Of a DNA stretch of 64,000 nucleotides, positions 1-8,862 are shown piece by piece; the first letter of the stretch is position 1; each line of letters starts with the position of its first letter. Location: the NCBI GenBank assembly GCA_903945175.1, contig CAJAUM010000070.1, positions 43,595 to 107,594 of the forward strand, in the 5' to 3' direction. The DNA comes from an uncultured Bacteroidales bacterium (GTDB lineage Bacteria > Bacteroidota > Bacteroidia > Bacteroidales > FEN-979). Both the position numbers and the translations under genes were made by a program. The notes beneath the pieces were generated by a model. The model was not told where the DNA came from and did not search any database. It saw nothing but the letters and a program-made list of their open reading frames with translations.

Positions 1-882
1 CAAACCCAGCAGAAACTTATGGTTGAACCTGTAAAGATGACTTGCAGCAAGATGCTTTTTTTTCTGCGTTATCCAGCTCCCCAGAGTTTCCTTGGGATCC
101 GAAAGGGTATGACTTCCCGGATCGACCATAATGGCCGTGTTCGATTTGCTGGCCACCCGGTTGACAAAGAGGTTGTCATCGCCGGAATGTATGCGGTAAT
201 GGGAGATAAAGCCATTGTTCTTATAGAAAACCTGCTTCCGGTACGAAAGATTTCGGCCCACACCCATATAGGGAACACCGGCAAGGGCATATGAAAGATA
301 CTGGATGGCAATGTGTGCGGTGTCAAACCGGATTAACTTGTTCAAAAGTCCGGGGCTGCGGAGATAGGGACCATAACCAACCACCACTTCAATTTTTGGC
401 GTGAATGCCGACTGCATCAGCCGAACCCAATCCTTTGATGCGGGTTTACACTCAGGATTGGTAAGCAGTACCAGATCATGCCTGGCAGATTTAATGCCAA
501 TTGAAAGAGGAAATTTTTTTCCCGAGAAAAAATTCAGCTCCTCCTTAATGGAAATGGTTTTTAAATGAGGGAACTTTTCTTCCAGATCGGCAAGCAAATA
601 ACGGGTATCATCGTCGGATGAATAATCAACCACCAGTACCTCATAATCAGGATAATCCTGCTCAAGGATGAGCGGAAGGCTTTCTTTCAGATGATGGTAT
701 TCATTGTGGGCACAAATAACAACTGAAACCCCCTGGGGATTTTGTTCGGCAGGATGATGCCGGTAACGGCCGAGCCGCCAGTAAAAAACCCGGTAAAAAA
801 CAAGATGCAAAATAAGCGTCAGGGTAAACACGCCCACCAGGATAAGTGGCAAAAACTGCGTATTTATCAGATTATCAGCCAT
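1..882 (-). CDS. Family 2 glycosyltransferase, 3' end cut by window edge
   Basis: Open reading frame from an ATG at 882 that runs without a stop off the left edge, giving 294 codons. The start is a membrane segment (about residues 7-27), followed by a GT-A glycosyltransferase domain opening with VSVVICAHNE and containing VDYSSDD, the usual nucleotide-sugar binding elements. Later come GVGRNLSYRK and HSGDDNLF, seen in Bacteroidota membrane GT2 enzymes, then QKKKHLAASHLYRFNHKF. I checked the eight-A run near position 58 for a frameshift; the frame stays open and matches the family. It probably transfers a sugar to a surface polysaccharide or lipid at the cytoplasmic membrane; the acceptor is unknown. 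It is divergent from tgt. Confidence 0.85.
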   Translation of the reverse strand, partial: MADNLINTQFLPLILVGVFTLTLILHLVFYRVFYWRLGRYRHHPAEQNPQGVSVVICAHNEYHHLKESLPLILEQDYPDYEVLVVDYSSDDDTRYLLADLEEKFPHLKTISIKEELNFFSGKKFPLSIGIKSARHDLVLLTNPECKPASKDWVRLMQSAFTPKIEVVVGYGPYLRSPGLLNKLIRFDTAHIAIQYLSYALAGVPYMGVGRNLSYRKQVFYKNNGFISHYRIHSGDDNLFVNRVASKSNTAIMVDPGSHTLSDPKETLGSWITQKKKHLAASHLYRFNHKFLLGL

Positions 883-896
883 TTAAAAATATCACT

Positions 897-911
897 TTTG
901 AACGGTTCAAA
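897..911. promoter_or_regulatory. Perfect 15-bp inverted repeat, operator-like
   Basis: TTTGAACGGTTCAAA is a perfect inverted repeat around a central G. It lies in the 83-bp gap between the divergent glycosyltransferase and tgt genes, 15 bases upstream of the glycosyltransferase start. Position and symmetry suit a dimeric repressor site, but no protein is implicated. Confidence 0.35.
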
Positions 912-931
912 GTTATTCATTATCGCATAAC

Positions 932-963
932 AATAAGCAGGATTGTGTATAAATAAGCAGGAT
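932..963 (+). repeat. Two direct copies of AATAAGCAGGAT upstream of tgt
   Basis: The 12-mer AATAAGCAGGAT occurs at 932-943 and again at 952-963. The start-to-start distance is 20 bases, about two helical turns, just before the first ATG of the tgt frame. It may be a regulatory direct repeat or a short duplication. Confidence 0.4.
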
Positions 964-1034
964 GGTTGAAAAGAGTCCGCAGAAGAAAATGCAATAACGC
1001 TTACCTTTGCCCCGAATCTTCTAATTTAACCTAT

Positions 1035-2165
1035 TTGCAATTCGACATTTTACATCGGGATACGGGCTCTTCGGCCAGGGCGGGAACCCTCACGACCGAT
1101 CATGGCCCCATCGAATCCCCCTTTTTTATGCCTGTTGGCACGGCGGGAGCAGTAAAAGCCCTGCATGTCAAGGATTTACGGGAAGAAATCCAGTCCCAAA
1201 TCATGCTTTCAAACACCTACCACCTCTACCTCAGGCCAGGGGTGGACATCATCTCCAAGGCAGGCGGACTTCACAAATTCAATGGATGGTCGAAGCCAAT
1301 CCTTACCGATAGCGGCGGTTACCAGATCTATTCGTTAAGCGACATCCGGAAATTCACCGATGATGGTGTCATCTTTCAATCACATATCGATGGGTCAAGG
1401 CATGTTTTCACCCCTGAAAAGGCTGTCGAAGTTCAGCGTGAATTGGGCGCCGACATCATCATGGCATTCGATGAATGTACACCCTATCCCTGTGATGAGG
1501 CCTATGCAAGAAAGTCGATGAAACGTACACATTACTGGCTTACCCGCTGTGTCTCCCACTTCGAAAAAACGGCCTGTCCTCATGGCTATTCGCAAAGTTT
1601 GTTCCCCATCGTGCAGGGCAGTGTCTATCCCGACCTGCGTGTTGAATCAGCCAGGTTCATCGCTGACCAGGGTGCACCGGGCAATGCCATCGGCGGATTA
1701 TCCGTTGGCGAACCCGCTGCCATGATGTACGACATGACCGGCCTGGTTTGTGGCATTCTGCCGGATGAAAAACCACGCTACCTGATGGGCGTGGGTACTC
1801 CTGCCAACATACTCGAATGTATCGCCTTGGGGGTGGATATGTTCGATTGCGTAATCCCTACCCGCAATGGACGAAATGGCATGCTTTACACCCGCCATGG
1901 GATTATCAATATAAAAAATGAAAAGTGGAAGGATGATTTTTCTCCCCTGGAAGCCGATGGAGAAGTATTCGCTGATCTTCAATATAACAAAGCCTTCCTG
2001 AGGCACATGTTTGTTTCAAATGAGATCCTCAGCGCCATGATCGCAACCATGCACAACCTCGGGTTTTACATGTGGCTTATGAAAGAGGCGCGGAAGCAGA
2101 TTTCACAGGGAACTTTTTCACCCTGGAAGGAGAAGATGGTGAAACAACTGATGCAACGTCTGTAA
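1035..2165 (+). CDS. tgt: Queuine tRNA-ribosyltransferase (tRNA-guanine transglycosylase)
   Basis: Exchanges guanine-34 of tRNAs with GUN anticodons for a queuosine precursor. Visible motifs are the substrate pocket LTDSGGYQ, GGLSVGEP, and DMFDCVIPTRNGRNG with the nucleophilic aspartate. The frame opens at an ATG at 966, but homology begins at LQFDILHRDT, so a TTG at 1035 is the likely start and gives 376 residues, the normal family length. The zinc-binding CxCxxC motif of proteobacterial enzymes is absent; the segment before YNKAFLRHMF has no cysteine, as in other Bacteroidota Tgt proteins. The GT39 gene follows 34 bp downstream and lptG directly after it, suggesting one transcript. Confidence 0.93.
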   Translation: MQFDILHRDTGSSARAGTLTTDHGPIESPFFMPVGTAGAVKALHVKDLREEIQSQIMLSNTYHLYLRPGVDIISKAGGLHKFNGWSKPILTDSGGYQIYSLSDIRKFTDDGVIFQSHIDGSRHVFTPEKAVEVQRELGADIIMAFDECTPYPCDEAYARKSMKRTHYWLTRCVSHFEKTACPHGYSQSLFPIVQGSVYPDLRVESARFIADQGAPGNAIGGLSVGEPAAMMYDMTGLVCGILPDEKPRYLMGVGTPANILECIALGVDMFDCVIPTRNGRNGMLYTRHGIINIKNEKWKDDFSPLEADGEVFADLQYNKAFLRHMFVSNEILSAMIATMHNLGFYMWLMKEARKQISQGTFSPWKEKMVKQLMQRL

Positions 2166-2199
2166 AGATTCAGGTGGCTCGATAAGAGAACAAAGAAAT

Positions 2200-3945
2200 A
2201 TGCCAGGGAGCTCATTTATGGCCAGATACAACACAAAAGACCTTTTCGTCCGGCACCAACACCTGTTGCCAATACTGATCATCCTTGGCAGTTGGTTTAT
2301 CATTAACCTTGTTCAGTCTGTGTTTACTGGTTTGTTTGATGACGAAGCCCTGTTCTGGATGTATGGCGAACGACTCGACTGGGGTTTTTACGAACACCCC
2401 CCGATGGTGGGGTTCATGATAAAAATGGGATATTCCATATTCCACAACGAATTGGGGGTACGCCTCTTTTTCGTAATGGCCTCAACGCTCTCCGTCTTTC
2501 TGCTGATGAAGCTTTCTGATGTCAAAAACTATCTTTTGTTTGCTTCAATTTGCTTGTCAATCGGCATTATACAAGCGGGAGGCTTTATTGCTGCCCCTGA
2601 TGTAGCCCTGGTGCTATTCACCCTGCTGTTTTTCCTGGTTTACCGCCATCTGATTGAGCATGATTCCATCCCGCTTGCCTTGCTGTGGGGAGTGATCATG
2701 GCTGCCATGATTTACAGCAAATACAATGGGATCCTGGTGATCTTTTTCACCTTGCTCTCCAATCTGAAACTGCTTCGGAAAAAATCGTTTTACCTTGCTG
2801 CCTTCGTGGCCATTCTTTGCTTTGTTCCCCATATCATCTGGTCGTTCCGGCATGGCCACCCGACTATGTATTACCATCTGATTGAGCGTAATTTTGAACA
2901 ATACAACTACTTCAAATATTTCTTTTCATTCATTATCGGGCAATTTATCATTTATGGGCCCTTTATGGCTGCTTTTCTCTTTTGGTTCTCCTTTACCTAT
3001 AAACCAGCCAATCAATTTGAACGCAGCCTTAAATTCACAGCGATCGGGATCGTGCTGTTTTTTCTCCTTTTCACTTTTCAGGGACAGGTCGAACCCAACT
3101 GGACTGTTCCCGCCTTTCTCCCCATGCTGATCCTTACCTATAAAGGGATTGAAAAGCGATTGTACCTTCATAAACTGATCTATATCCTTGCAGCAGTCGG
3201 CTTTGTGCTGATGTTATTCTTAAGGGTCTACCTTGTGTATGACTTTCTGAAATTGCCCCGAAAATTCGTTAACCTGTCTGAATTATATGATTGGAAGGAT
3301 TGGGCAAAAGAGATGGAGAAGAGGGCCGATGGTCGCCCGGTTTTGTTCCTCAGTTCGTACCAGCGTGCTTCAAAATATTCATTTTATACAGGGGAAACAG
3401 CACATTCCGTTGATGGATTCGATGGGCACCGCACCCAATATTATTATTGGGACGACCTTGAAAAGAAGCTCCAGGGAAAAGAGGTGCTGGTAGCTGGCTA
3501 TACGGACTGGATGTATATTCCCGGCAAACAGCCTTATAAAGCCAAAAATGGGGTGGTGACCTTTTGGGGTATTGCGAAAAATTTCAGATCAAACTTTAAC
3601 GTGACCATTGAAACCAGTATCAGTCCATTAAAATTTCCGGCATCAACGTATGTAAAGATCCCCGTAAGAATATTCAACCCGGGAACCGATACGCTGCGCT
3701 TTGACCAGGATCCGGACCAGCCGTCAAGCCTTGTTTATCACATTCATCTTAAAGACAAATTCGTTGTTTACCAGGAAACGGCAGCAGATATTTCACACCT
3801 GTTGATACCAGGTGCCTACGCCGATACGTTAATGACCATTAAAACGCCCGATGAACCCGGAAAGTATTATTTTTGGGGTTCCATTCAAACCGGCTGGCTG
3901 ATGGCGGGGAGGAACCAGAACTATCAGATTATGGAAATTTACTGA
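2200..3945 (+). CDS. GT39-type (ArnT/PMT-like) membrane glycosyltransferase
   Basis: A 581-residue protein with about ten hydrophobic segments in its first 380 residues and a soluble C-terminal part of about 200 residues. After the first membrane span it has GLFDDEALFWMYG, matching the acidic loop motif of GT-C enzymes that use polyprenyl-phosphate sugars, then YEHPPMVGFMIK. By family it would transfer a sugar from a lipid carrier to a lipid or protein on the periplasmic side; the acceptor cannot be read. An alternative start is the ATG seven codons in (MARYNTK). Its TGA overlaps the ATG of the next gene, so translation is probably coupled. Confidence 0.85.
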   Translation: MPGSSFMARYNTKDLFVRHQHLLPILIILGSWFIINLVQSVFTGLFDDEALFWMYGERLDWGFYEHPPMVGFMIKMGYSIFHNELGVRLFFVMASTLSVFLLMKLSDVKNYLLFASICLSIGIIQAGGFIAAPDVALVLFTLLFFLVYRHLIEHDSIPLALLWGVIMAAMIYSKYNGILVIFFTLLSNLKLLRKKSFYLAAFVAILCFVPHIIWSFRHGHPTMYYHLIERNFEQYNYFKYFFSFIIGQFIIYGPFMAAFLFWFSFTYKPANQFERSLKFTAIGIVLFFLLFTFQGQVEPNWTVPAFLPMLILTYKGIEKRLYLHKLIYILAAVGFVLMLFLRVYLVYDFLKLPRKFVNLSELYDWKDWAKEMEKRADGRPVLFLSSYQRASKYSFYTGETAHSVDGFDGHRTQYYYWDDLEKKLQGKEVLVAGYTDWMYIPGKQPYKAKNGVVTFWGIAKNFRSNFNVTIETSISPLKFPASTYVKIPVRIFNPGTDTLRFDQDPDQPSSLVYHIHLKDKFVVYQETAADISHLLIPGAYADTLMTIKTPDEPGKYYFWGSIQTGWLMAGRNQNYQIMEIY

Positions 3946-5021
3946 TGCGAACGATCGACATTTATATCATTAAAAAATTTCTGGGAACATTTTTCTTTAC
4001 CTTGATATTGTTGATATTTATTGTTATTGTATTCGACATCTCCGAGAAACTCGATGACTTCCTGCGCCACGATGCACCGCTCAATGCCATAATTTTTGAT
4101 TACTATCTCAACTTCGTCCCCTATTTTATTAACCTTTTCAGCTATCTGTTGACCTTTATAGCCGTGATATTTTTCACATCCCGCATGGCCTCTGATTCTG
4201 AAATCATTGCGATCCTCAGCAGTGGCATCAGTTTCAAGCGGATGATGTTTCCCTACTTTATTTCAGCCCTGGCACTTGGTGTATTTTCGTTTTTTCTGGC
4301 CAATTTTATTATTCCCTACACCAACCGGAGCATGCTTGCCTTTGAAAAACGGTTTATAAACGACCCCAGGGAATTCAGCGACCAGAACATTCACAAGCAA
4401 GTCAGTCCGGGAACATTTATATATCTTGAAAATTACAACGTCAAGACCAACACCGGCTGGAAATTCACCCTCGAAAAATTTGAAAAAAACGAGTTGGTGT
4501 TTAAAATGAAGGGGGAGCGCATTGAATGGGACAGTTTACGGCTGCGCTGGCGGATTACGAATTATTATAAAAGGAATATCAGCGAAATGAATGAATCTAT
4601 AATCAAAGGAACTAAATTAGATACCTTGTTACCATTTAAGCCTGCTGATTTCACCGAAGATATTGAGGATGTCAAGATCATGAATTATTTCGTACTCAGG
4701 GAGCATATCCAGGACAAGGAGTTGCGTGGAGATCCGGATGTGATAAAATACAAGGTGAAAAAATATGAACGGATTGCATTTCCTTTTGCCACGCTTATTC
4801 TGACTGTGATTGGCGTTTCAGTTTCCAGCCGGAAAGTTCGCGGTGGCATCGGCTTTCACCTTGGATTTGGGTTGGCCCTGACCTTCATCTACATTCTTTT
4901 TATGCAGATATTCACCGTCTTTGCAACGTTTGGCGACCTCCCCCCGTTGATTGCAGTTTGGGTTCCCAACATCATTTTTGGTTTTATTGCCCTATTCCTG
5001 TTCAGGATTGCACCGAAATAG
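3945..5021 (+). CDS. lptG: LptF/LptG family lipopolysaccharide export permease
   Basis: YjgP/YjgQ-family permease of 358 residues. It has the N-terminal MRTIDIYIIKKFLGTFF signature, three N-terminal membrane spans, a central periplasmic beta-jellyroll region (about residues 120-260) and three C-terminal spans. It works with LptB to extract lipopolysaccharide from the inner membrane. The frame is open 24 codons further upstream, but the ATG at 3945 overlaps the stop of the preceding gene and begins the conserved sequence. It cannot be decided from sequence alone whether this is LptF or LptG. It ends two bases from the convergent ispE gene. Confidence 0.87.
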   Translation: MRTIDIYIIKKFLGTFFFTLILLIFIVIVFDISEKLDDFLRHDAPLNAIIFDYYLNFVPYFINLFSYLLTFIAVIFFTSRMASDSEIIAILSSGISFKRMMFPYFISALALGVFSFFLANFIIPYTNRSMLAFEKRFINDPREFSDQNIHKQVSPGTFIYLENYNVKTNTGWKFTLEKFEKNELVFKMKGERIEWDSLRLRWRITNYYKRNISEMNESIIKGTKLDTLLPFKPADFTEDIEDVKIMNYFVLREHIQDKELRGDPDVIKYKVKKYERIAFPFATLILTVIGVSVSSRKVRGGIGFHLGFGLALTFIYILFMQIFTVFATFGDLPPLIAVWVPNIIFGFIALFLFRIAPK

Positions 5022-5023
5022 AG

Positions 5024-5836
5024 TTAAAGCAGGAATTCGGCTGTATACATCCCCCTGAAGACATCCCCAACCTCTGGTGGTTTGTTGAAAAGACCATACA
5101 CAGCAGACCCGCTGCCGCTCATTGAAGCATAAGCTGCACCCGCATCATATAATTTCTGCTTGATTTCGCCGATTACCGGAAATCTTTTAAATACCGGTTC
5201 TTCGAAATCATTGGTCACCTTATCCTTCCAAAGTTCGACCGGAAGAAGAACCAGTTCTTTCAGCGAATTTACAGGTTTCGCCGGTATTACGGCCGGGTAG
5301 GCTTCCGCCGTGCTCACATGCACCCCGGGGACAACCAGAAGAAGGGTAAATCCAGCAAGATCAAGAGATATCGGCTCAAACCGGTCACCCCGCTCAAAGG
5401 CATAAAGCGCTCTGTTTTCAATGAAGAAGGAGCAATCGCTGCCCAGTACCCGGGCATACGATTTTAATTGATCGGTATCCAGTAAAAGGTTAAAATATTC
5501 GTTTACCAATCTCAGGGTAAATGCGCCATCTGCTGAACCACCGCCTAGTCCGGCTCCCAAAGGGATCACCTTATGGAGGTGCATGTTAACTTCCGGCAAT
5601 AAATATTCAGATTGCAGCAAACGAAAAGCTTTGATGCACAGGTTAGTTTCAACCTCACCGGGGATGGGCAATCCCGTTGATTGGAATGAAAATATTCCAT
5701 CGTCCGCAGAGATGATCTCCACGACATCGTGCATGGGAACTGGAACAAAGATGGTTTCGAGATTATGATAGCCATCGGGGCGCTTACCAACGATGTTCAG
5801 GCCCAGGTTTATTTTACAATTCGGAAAGTAGATCAT
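5024..5836 (-). CDS. ispE: 4-diphosphocytidyl-2-C-methyl-D-erythritol kinase
   Basis: GHMP-family kinase of the non-mevalonate isoprenoid pathway, which phosphorylates CDP-methylerythritol. Residues about 1-20 carry FPNCKINLGLNIVGKRPDGYH, whose KINLGL and PDGYH elements are diagnostic. The phosphate-binding loop is PLGAGLGGGSADGA, and the C-terminal GSGSAVYGLF motif is present. The frame opens seven codons earlier, but the second methionine (MIYFPN) aligns with the family start, giving 270 residues. Only 27 bases separate this start from the stop of the cytochrome c peroxidase gene upstream, so co-transcription is likely. Confidence 0.94.
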   Translation of the reverse strand: MIYFPNCKINLGLNIVGKRPDGYHNLETIFVPVPMHDVVEIISADDGIFSFQSTGLPIPGEVETNLCIKAFRLLQSEYLLPEVNMHLHKVIPLGAGLGGGSADGAFTLRLVNEYFNLLLDTDQLKSYARVLGSDCSFFIENRALYAFERGDRFEPISLDLAGFTLLLVVPGVHVSTAEAYPAVIPAKPVNSLKELVLLPVELWKDKVTNDFEEPVFKRFPVIGEIKQKLYDAGAAYASMSGSGSAVYGLFNKPPEVGDVFRGMYTAEFLL

Positions 5837-5863
5837 CGCAATACATGTTAAAATCAATCTTCT

Positions 5864-7090
5864 CTATTTATCCGGAAAGCTAACCGGTCTTAAAAGATCC
5901 GGATTAGCCACAAAGGCGCTGTCGGTCAAAGTCAGCAGGAATGCTTTAATATCCGCAAGCTGCTTTGGATTGAGCCGGATGCCCCCGGTTCCGATGTGAT
6001 GCATCAGCGGGCTGATGTAGGGTGACCAAACCAGGTTGTTGTTGTAAAATCCAAGAACTTCATCGAGGGTTTTAAAACGTCCATCGTGCATATAGGGCGC
6101 TGTGAATGCCAGGTTCCTTAGGGTGGGTGCTTTGTATGCGCCAATATCCACCGGGTTCCCCGTAATAGAAAAACGGTCGGCCGGATCGGCGAAAACTGAA
6201 TCTTTTCCATTGTTATAAAACAGGGTTGTAGTAAAAAGCGGGTTCCCATCACCTCCATGGCAATGGAAGCAGTCTCCGCCCTGTTCTGTCATAAAAAGCA
6301 CATATCCATTTCGTTCATCATTGTTCAGGTTTGTTTCGCCCCGAAGGAAGCGGTCGAATTTGGAATTGGCCGATATCAGTGTGCGAACAAACTGGGCAAT
6401 CGCCCGGCCCATATTTTTTACTGTAATCCTGTCGGACCCAAACGCCCTTTTAAAAAGACCGGGATATCCGGAAAGTGACTGGAAAAGCGCAGCAACCTTC
6501 GCCGTGTCGCCGTTTATTTCATGTGGCGCCGTAATGGCCATCCAGACAAAATCCTCCAGGCTCCTTGCCGAAACAGATGGATTTTCTTCTGAGACTTTTC
6601 CGTTCCATAAATATCCGTGTGTAGACCAAACCAGGTTTATCATTGGCATCATGTAGTGCGGAGTAGGAATCCCGGTCAACCCGAACGGATGTCCTCCCAA
6701 AAATTTTGGATGGTCAATGCCACATTCGAACGAATGAGATTGCAAATGACAGGTACCGCAACTCATGAGCGAATCCGGATCTGTTCGTCCTGAAAGGCGG
6801 CCGTCATAGAAGAGATATCGCCCCAGAGCGACTCCTTCAACGGTCATTGGATTATCGTTCGGGATGTTCAGTTCGGTGGGAAAAAACCGTGGAATTTTTA
6901 TCTCATACGGTGTTGGAAGGCTCTCAGCAGCATCGGTTTGATCCTTTTTGCATCCGGAGGTCAGGAGAATCATTAAACAAAAAGCAACGGTCAGCAAAAA
7001 CTGACCTGGCACCCATACTTTTGAATATAAATTAATTCGTATCAAATGATGCATATGGTTATTTTGTCCATGTTTCATTCCAACCGCCAA
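5864..7090 (-). CDS. Di-haem cytochrome c peroxidase (MauG/CcpA family) lipoprotein
   Basis: A 408-residue secreted protein. A hydrophobic stretch ends in the lipobox-like LLTSGCKK near residue 47, predicting a lipid-anchored periplasmic protein. Two haem c sites are visible, CGTCH in the N-terminal half and CFHCH in the C-terminal half, plus the conserved APTLRNLAFTAPYMHDGR segment. Family members reduce peroxide with electrons from small cytochromes, or carry out MauG-like oxidations. The start is uncertain: the 7090 ATG overlaps ung by 16 bases, while a later ATG at 7054 would give a more compact signal peptide. No electron donor is encoded nearby. Confidence 0.9.
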   Translation of the reverse strand: MAVGMKHGQNNHMHHLIRINLYSKVWVPGQFLLTVAFCLMILLTSGCKKDQTDAAESLPTPYEIKIPRFFPTELNIPNDNPMTVEGVALGRYLFYDGRLSGRTDPDSLMSCGTCHLQSHSFECGIDHPKFLGGHPFGLTGIPTPHYMMPMINLVWSTHGYLWNGKVSEENPSVSARSLEDFVWMAITAPHEINGDTAKVAALFQSLSGYPGLFKRAFGSDRITVKNMGRAIAQFVRTLISANSKFDRFLRGETNLNNDERNGYVLFMTEQGGDCFHCHGGDGNPLFTTTLFYNNGKDSVFADPADRFSITGNPVDIGAYKAPTLRNLAFTAPYMHDGRFKTLDEVLGFYNNNLVWSPYISPLMHHIGTGGIRLNPKQLADIKAFLLTLTDSAFVANPDLLRPVSFPDK

Positions 7091-7755
7091 TCTATCTCTT
7101 CAACGCCATTCTGATGCAATAAATTGTTGATTTGTGAAAAATGGCGGCAGCCGAGGAAACCACGGTATGCGCTCAATGGTGAAGGATGAACGGTGGTAAG
7201 AACATGATGCCGGGAGGTATCGATCAGTGACTTTTTTGCAATGGCATAGCTTCCCCAGAGCACAAAAATCAGCCCCATCCTCCTGAGCGACAGTTGGGCA
7301 ATGGCCGCATCAGTAAAGGTTTCCCATCCGTGATTCTGGTGCGATCCTGGCTGGTTCTCGCGAACGGTCAGTGTAGCATTGAGCAGTAAAACGCCCTGAT
7401 CGGCCCATTTCGTAAGATCTCCACTCCGTGGCAGTGCCACTCCGGTATCGTCCGTTAACTCCTTAAAAATATTGATCAGTGAAGGTGGCTTTGGTACGCC
7501 ATCGGGAACTGAAAAGCACAGTCCATGCGCCTGACCGAGGCCATGATATGGATCCTGACCAAGCAAAACAACCTTCACCTTTTCAAAAGGGGTATGGTTA
7601 AATGCATTAAAAATAAACTTCCCAGGAGGGAATATCCTGTATTTCTTCTTCTCTTCCAGCAAAAACGCCTTCAGTTCACTGAAATACAATTTATCAAATT
7701 CAGCTCCCAGCACCTCCTTCCAACGCGCTTCAATTACCGGATTCACCTTCTCCAT
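7075..7755 (-). CDS. ung: Uracil-DNA glycosylase, family 1
   Basis: Removes uracil from DNA at the start of base-excision repair. At 226 residues it has normal length and carries the catalytic water-activating loop GQDPYHG (about residues 65-71), the uracil pocket LLLNATLTVREN, and the HPSPLSAYRGF minor-groove intercalation loop. It is probably the first gene of a minus-strand unit continuing into the cytochrome c peroxidase gene, which starts inside its 3' end. No clear -7 box could be placed upstream. Confidence 0.96.
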   Translation of the reverse strand: MEKVNPVIEARWKEVLGAEFDKLYFSELKAFLLEEKKKYRIFPPGKFIFNAFNHTPFEKVKVVLLGQDPYHGLGQAHGLCFSVPDGVPKPPSLINIFKELTDDTGVALPRSGDLTKWADQGVLLLNATLTVRENQPGSHQNHGWETFTDAAIAQLSLRRMGLIFVLWGSYAIAKKSLIDTSRHHVLTTVHPSPLSAYRGFLGCRHFSQINNLLHQNGVEEIDWRLE

Positions 7756-7808
7756 CCTCTTATAAACTTTTGTCCGTTAATAACTTTACGCAATAAATAT
7801 TGAAATTG

Positions 7809-7840
7809 TTTGTTCCTTAATTGGGGAAAATGTAATTTTG
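7809..7840 (+). promoter_or_regulatory. Bacteroidota-type promoter of the small lipoprotein gene
   Basis: TTTG at 7809-7812, a 20-base spacer and TAATTTTG at 7833-7840 match the phylum consensus TTTG-N19-21-TAnnTTTG exactly. The downstream start codon at 7876 leaves a leader of about 30 bases. Confidence 0.65.
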
Positions 7841-7875
7841 CCCGTCTAATTCAACGAAAATCAGGAGTAACCATT

Positions 7876-7998
7876 ATGAAAAAAGCCCTTTTTGTTATTC
7901 TGGCCACTGTTCTTTTAGGTATTGTTTCATCATGCACTTCAAACCAGCATTGTGCAGCCTATGGCGAAAAGCAAAGATACCAAACGGAACGTCGATAA
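7876..7998 (+). CDS. Small lipoprotein, 40 residues
   Basis: The protein begins MKKALFVILATVLLGIVSSC, a lysine-started hydrophobic signal ending in a lipobox, so the mature lipoprotein is only about 21 residues (CTSNQHCAAYGEKQRYQTERR). I recall similar tiny CxAYGE-type lipoproteins in Bacteroidota, without known function. The frame is open 22 codons upstream, but the consensus promoter lies inside that extension, so the ATG at 7876 is the start. An AGGAG-like sequence occurs about 10 bases before it, unusual in this phylum. A strong terminator follows. Confidence 0.7.
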   Translation: MKKALFVILATVLLGIVSSCTSNQHCAAYGEKQRYQTERR

Positions 7999-8027
7999 AA
8001 AAACTTTTCCATTTGTTTTATATTTTT

Positions 8028-8063
8028 AATGGGAGGCCCTGGCTTCCCATTTCTTTTTTCTTT
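8028..8063 (+). terminator. Rho-independent terminator after the small lipoprotein
   Basis: AATGGGAGGCC pairs with GGCTTCCCATT (one G-T wobble) and is followed by a TCTTTTTTCTTTT tract. It ends the monocistronic lipoprotein transcript and lies upstream of the next coding start at 8098. Confidence 0.7.
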
Positions 8064-8097
8064 TGTACATTTGTTTCCTTCCAGATTTTCCTTACCC

Positions 8098-8862
8098 ATG
8101 AAACACATCATCCTCTTTCTATCGTTCATTTTCACGACAGCGGGAGGATATTTTGCAAGTGCACAATATGAAGCCATCCCCGACACAACACCCGACAATG
8201 TATTATTTGAGCAGCAATGGAGCCTGGGTGCGATGCTTCATACCAATGGATGGGGACTTAAATTCCGCAAGGGGCATAATGTAGCTGCCTTAAGGCAATT
8301 TATGTGGGAATTGGAATTTTCCACCTACAAATCATCCAAAGAGGTGCGAAGCATCAATCCCTATTTCTCCGATTCGAGATCCTATTTTTATGGTAAACTA
8401 AACTATGTGTGGTTTTTCCGCGGCGGCGTGGGACAGCAGCACATATTAAACCGAAAACCCTATTGGGGCGGTGTTCAGTTAAGCTGGCTATATTACGGAG
8501 GGCTATCCCTGGCACTCACAAAACCGATTTACCTCTATATCATCCACTTTAACAGCGGATTTACCGATTATGAAGTCAAAGAGGAAAGGTACGACCCTGA
8601 AGTGCATTTTATTGATAATATATATGGAAGGGGGTCATTTTTAGCCGGATTTACAGAGATGGGATTTCATCCCGGTGTTTATGTTAAAACCGGGCTGGAT
8701 TTCGAATTTGGCGTAAAAAACAAGCAGATCAACTCACTTGAAATCGGAGGGATCTTTGATTATTCACCTATTCCCGTTCCAATTATGGCGTACAATCCCA
8801 AACAGTCTTTTTTCCTTACACTTTATCTGAGCGTTATGTTTGGGAAGAGGTATAATAAGTAA
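8098..8862 (+). CDS. Putative outer-membrane beta-barrel protein, unknown function
   Basis: 254 residues with a signal peptide (MKHIILFLSFIFTTAGGYFASAQ) cleaved after about residue 23. The mature part has many alternating aromatic/glycine strands (for example YFYGKLNYVWFFRGGVG and LSWLYYGGLSLAL) and ends FFLTLYLSVMFGKRYNK, suggesting an eight-strand-type barrel. Similar proteins are common hypotheticals in Bacteroidota; no substrate can be assigned. The frame opens 23 codons earlier, but that stretch overlaps the terminator; the signal peptide fixes the ATG at 8098. Its last 29 bases overlap the convergent birA gene. Confidence 0.75.
   Translation: MKHIILFLSFIFTTAGGYFASAQYEAIPDTTPDNVLFEQQWSLGAMLHTNGWGLKFRKGHNVAALRQFMWELEFSTYKSSKEVRSINPYFSDSRSYFYGKLNYVWFFRGGVGQQHILNRKPYWGGVQLSWLYYGGLSLALTKPIYLYIIHFNSGFTDYEVKEERYDPEVHFIDNIYGRGSFLAGFTEMGFHPGVYVKTGLDFEFGVKNKQINSLEIGGIFDYSPIPVPIMAYNPKQSFFLTLYLSVMFGKRYNK

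Noticed and set aside
50..70. Possible frameshift in the glycosyltransferase at a poly-A run
   Set aside because: The run has eight A residues on the coding strand; with the correct count the frame continues into sequence that matches the family.
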